A stretch of 6,918 nucleotides of DNA from JANNOG01 sp050329415. GTDB taxonomy: Bacteria > Actinomycetota > Actinomycetes > Actinomycetales > JBBAYJ01. The stretch is from positions 1 to 6,918 of the forward strand of contig JBHJOS010000091.1 of NCBI GenBank assembly GCA_050329415.1, in the 5' to 3' direction. This document shows positions 5,430-6,918 of the stretch, in pieces. Each line of letters starts with the position of its first letter. Position 1 is the stretch's first letter. The notes under the pieces were generated by a model that made no database searches, was not told the DNA's origin, and saw nothing but the letters and a program-made list of their open reading frames with translations. The translations under genes and the position numbers were made by a program.

Positions 5430-6918
5430 TCAGCGCGGGCATCGGCAGCGTAAACGGCCTGGTGAGGGAGTGGGTTCACGATTCTGGGTCCGGATCTCGT
5501 CGTTGGGATGGCGCTCGAGCTTGCGGGGGCGTGACAGCTCGCCGCGTCGCAGCGCCTCGTAGGCGGCGCGGAGGTCGGGTGCCTCGGGGAGGTCCCGCGC
5601 GGTGATCACGTGGACGACTTCGGCGGCCCGCCAGTGGCTGGACGGCACGATCCGGCCCGACAGGATCCCTGCGAGCGCGGACGCGGCGGCCTCGTCGAGC
5701 CTTCCCGCCGCGACCAACGCCAGCGCGAGATCGACCTGGGCCGTGGCCACCCGGCGCGGCCACCCGTGGGTGTCGGTCGCCGCGCCGAGGCGGGTGATGA
5801 CGTCACGCGCGTGGTTCTCCGCGGCGGGGTCGCCCACCCAGGCGAGCGTCGTCGCGGTGTACGCCGTCGCCTTGTCCGGGTCGTAGCGGTAGTGGTGTTC
5901 GGGTCGGTCGGGGCGGGCCAGGTTCGCCACGGCCGCGTCGACCCGGCGCAGGACTCGTGCGGTCTCGCGACGACTCCCCAGCCGCGCCCAGGCTCGGCCC
6001 TCCTGGGCCATGGCCTGGATTCCGGCGGACGAGGCGCGGGGGGCCAGCTCCTGAGCCGCTCGTGACAGGTCCAACGCCTTCGGGTAGTCGCCGCTGGTGA
6101 GTGCCTGCCAGGCGCGGGTCTCATACGTCCACGCCTCCAGCTCCGGGTGCCCGGCCTGTCTGGCCAGAGCGGCCGCGGTCGACAGCCGGGCCCCGGCCTC
6201 GCCGGGGCGGGCGAGGTCGACGTGCAGGGTCCCGCCGAGCAGCGAGAGCCAGGCACCCACGACGAGCAGCCGCCGGTGCTCCTTCAAGGTCTTGCGGGTC
6301 GGAGCGTCGATGAGTTCCCCGACGAACCGCAACTGACGGCGCACCCGCGGCAGCAACTCCTCCGGGCGCGTGACGGAGTAGGCGCTCGCCAGGTCGTCGA
6401 ACGTGGCCTCCAGGCGGAGCAGTGTCTCCTCCCCGACATCGCTGGCTGCGACCCGACGAACGAGTTCGAACGCGTCCTCCTCGTCATCGGCGACACCGTC
6501 GTCGGCCTCCGCCGGCCGCCCGGAGGAGTCGAGGACACCGCCGAGGTCGACGAGGGACACATCCGGTGCCCGGGCCCGTGGGCTCCGGATCGACGGCCCG
6601 GGGCCGCGAGTCCGCGGCTCCCTTCGACCGGACACCCCGGCCACCCGGGCCCCGCCCACCGTCGGCGACTCCGCCGACGAGTCCGCTGACGACTCCGGCT
6701 CGGCTTCTGCTCGGGGCTGCACCTCCGGCGGGGCGCCGTCGACGGCGTGGACCGCGTGGCGAGATCCCTCCACCCAGGGGAGCAGTCGGGCGCGCACTAC
6801 AGGGTCGGCGCTGGTGAGGGCGGTGTCGAGGGCGCGTTGCAGTTCCGGTCGGGGGGTGATGCCGGCTCCGCGGGCTTCCCACTTGTCCACCGCCCGGGTC
6901 GTGACGCCCAGGTGGTCG
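5430..6918 (-). CDS. XRE-family HTH regulator with TPR-like C-terminal region (N-terminus beyond right edge)
   Basis: Probably a DNA-binding transcriptional regulator in the cytoplasm. The frame is open to the window edge; the first complete codon is at 6917, so 495 residues are visible and the true start lies outside. The visible N-terminus, DHLGVTTRAVDKWEARGAGI, is the second half of an XRE helix-turn-helix with the recognition helix, followed by TPRPELQRALDTAL, a common pairing in actinobacterial regulators. Residues about 60-150 are a low-complexity linker rich in Pro, Glu, Ser and Arg, probably disordered. From about 155 to 460 the chain is an alpha-helical array resembling TPR repeats (for example LEAWTYETRAWQALTSGDYP, about 260-279, and AQVDLALALVAAGRLDEAAA, about 393-412). 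Such regions usually bind peptides, proteins or small ligands. The last 35 or so residues are basic and look unstructured. It converges on the FAH gene; a small ORF follows 15 nt after its stop. Target genes unknown. Confidence 0.85.
   Translation of the reverse strand, partial: DHLGVTTRAVDKWEARGAGITPRPELQRALDTALTSADPVVRARLLPWVEGSRHAVHAVDGAPPEVQPRAEAEPESSADSSAESPTVGGARVAGVSGRREPRTRGPGPSIRSPRARAPDVSLVDLGGVLDSSGRPAEADDGVADDEEDAFELVRRVAASDVGEETLLRLEATFDDLASAYSVTRPEELLPRVRRQLRFVGELIDAPTRKTLKEHRRLLVVGAWLSLLGGTLHVDLARPGEAGARLSTAAALARQAGHPELEAWTYETRAWQALTSGDYPKALDLSRAAQELAPRASSAGIQAMAQEGRAWARLGSRRETARVLRRVDAAVANLARPDRPEHHYRYDPDKATAYTATTLAWVGDPAAENHARDVITRLGAATDTHGWPRRVATAQVDLALALVAAGRLDEAAASALAGILSGRIVPSSHWRAAEVVHVITARDLPEAPDLRAAYEALRRGELSRPRKLERHPNDEIRTQNREPTPSPGRLRCRCPR

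Noticed and set aside
1..6918. CRISPR arrays, tRNA or rRNA genes, insertion sequences, attachment sites
   Set aside because: No spaced direct repeats, tRNA-like cloverleaf, rRNA-like stretch, transposase or terminal inverted repeats were seen on either strand.

Overview
The window comes from a very GC-rich genome. The flagellar genes use almost only G or C at third codon positions, and GTG starts are common. With the gene order flgB-flgC-fliE-fliF-fliG-fliH and a neighbouring XRE/TPR-type regulator, this points to a motile high-GC actinobacterium. I cannot place it at genus level.

Left part (1-4070, minus strand): the start of a flagellar basal-body operon read right to left: flgB, flgC (proximal rod), fliE (rod/MS-ring adapter), fliF (MS ring), fliG (switch/rotor) and the first 77 codons of fliH (export ATPase regulator), which runs off the left edge. 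The genes are packed with short overlaps or gaps: 10 nt between flgB and flgC, a 4-nt overlap flgC/fliE, 1-nt fliE/fliF, a 3-nt gap fliF/fliG and a 17-nt overlap fliG/fliH. This argues for one polycistronic, translationally coupled mRNA building the inner rotor and rod from the membrane outward.

Middle (4071-4444): a 374-base divergent intergenic region with no convincing gene. It holds the flgB leader, which has a strong hairpin directly before a good Shine-Dalgarno, a 12-bp palindrome, a 7-bp tandem duplication and a CTACC-N10-GGTAG inverted repeat. Any start signals of the rightward gene also lie here.

Right part: a plus-strand fumarylacetoacetate hydrolase (FAH) family enzyme (4445-5239), with codon usage visibly less GC-biased than the flagellar genes. 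Convergent to it is a minus-strand XRE-type HTH regulator with a long C-terminal helical/TPR-like region (5430 to the right edge, N-terminus cut off). Between them lies an overlooked small coding unit on the minus strand (5255-5414). It has an ideal AGGAGG site and an ATG 15 nt after the regulator's stop, then an in-frame UGA after 12 codons. A protein-like continuation follows in the +1 frame. It is either a frameshifted small gene, a sequencing error, or (least likely) a recoded gene.

The flagellar genes form a conventional set. The FAH gene and the regulator have no visible functional link to motility. I see no clear undescribed multigene system; the frameshifted small ORF and the flgB leader structure are the items most worth checking.
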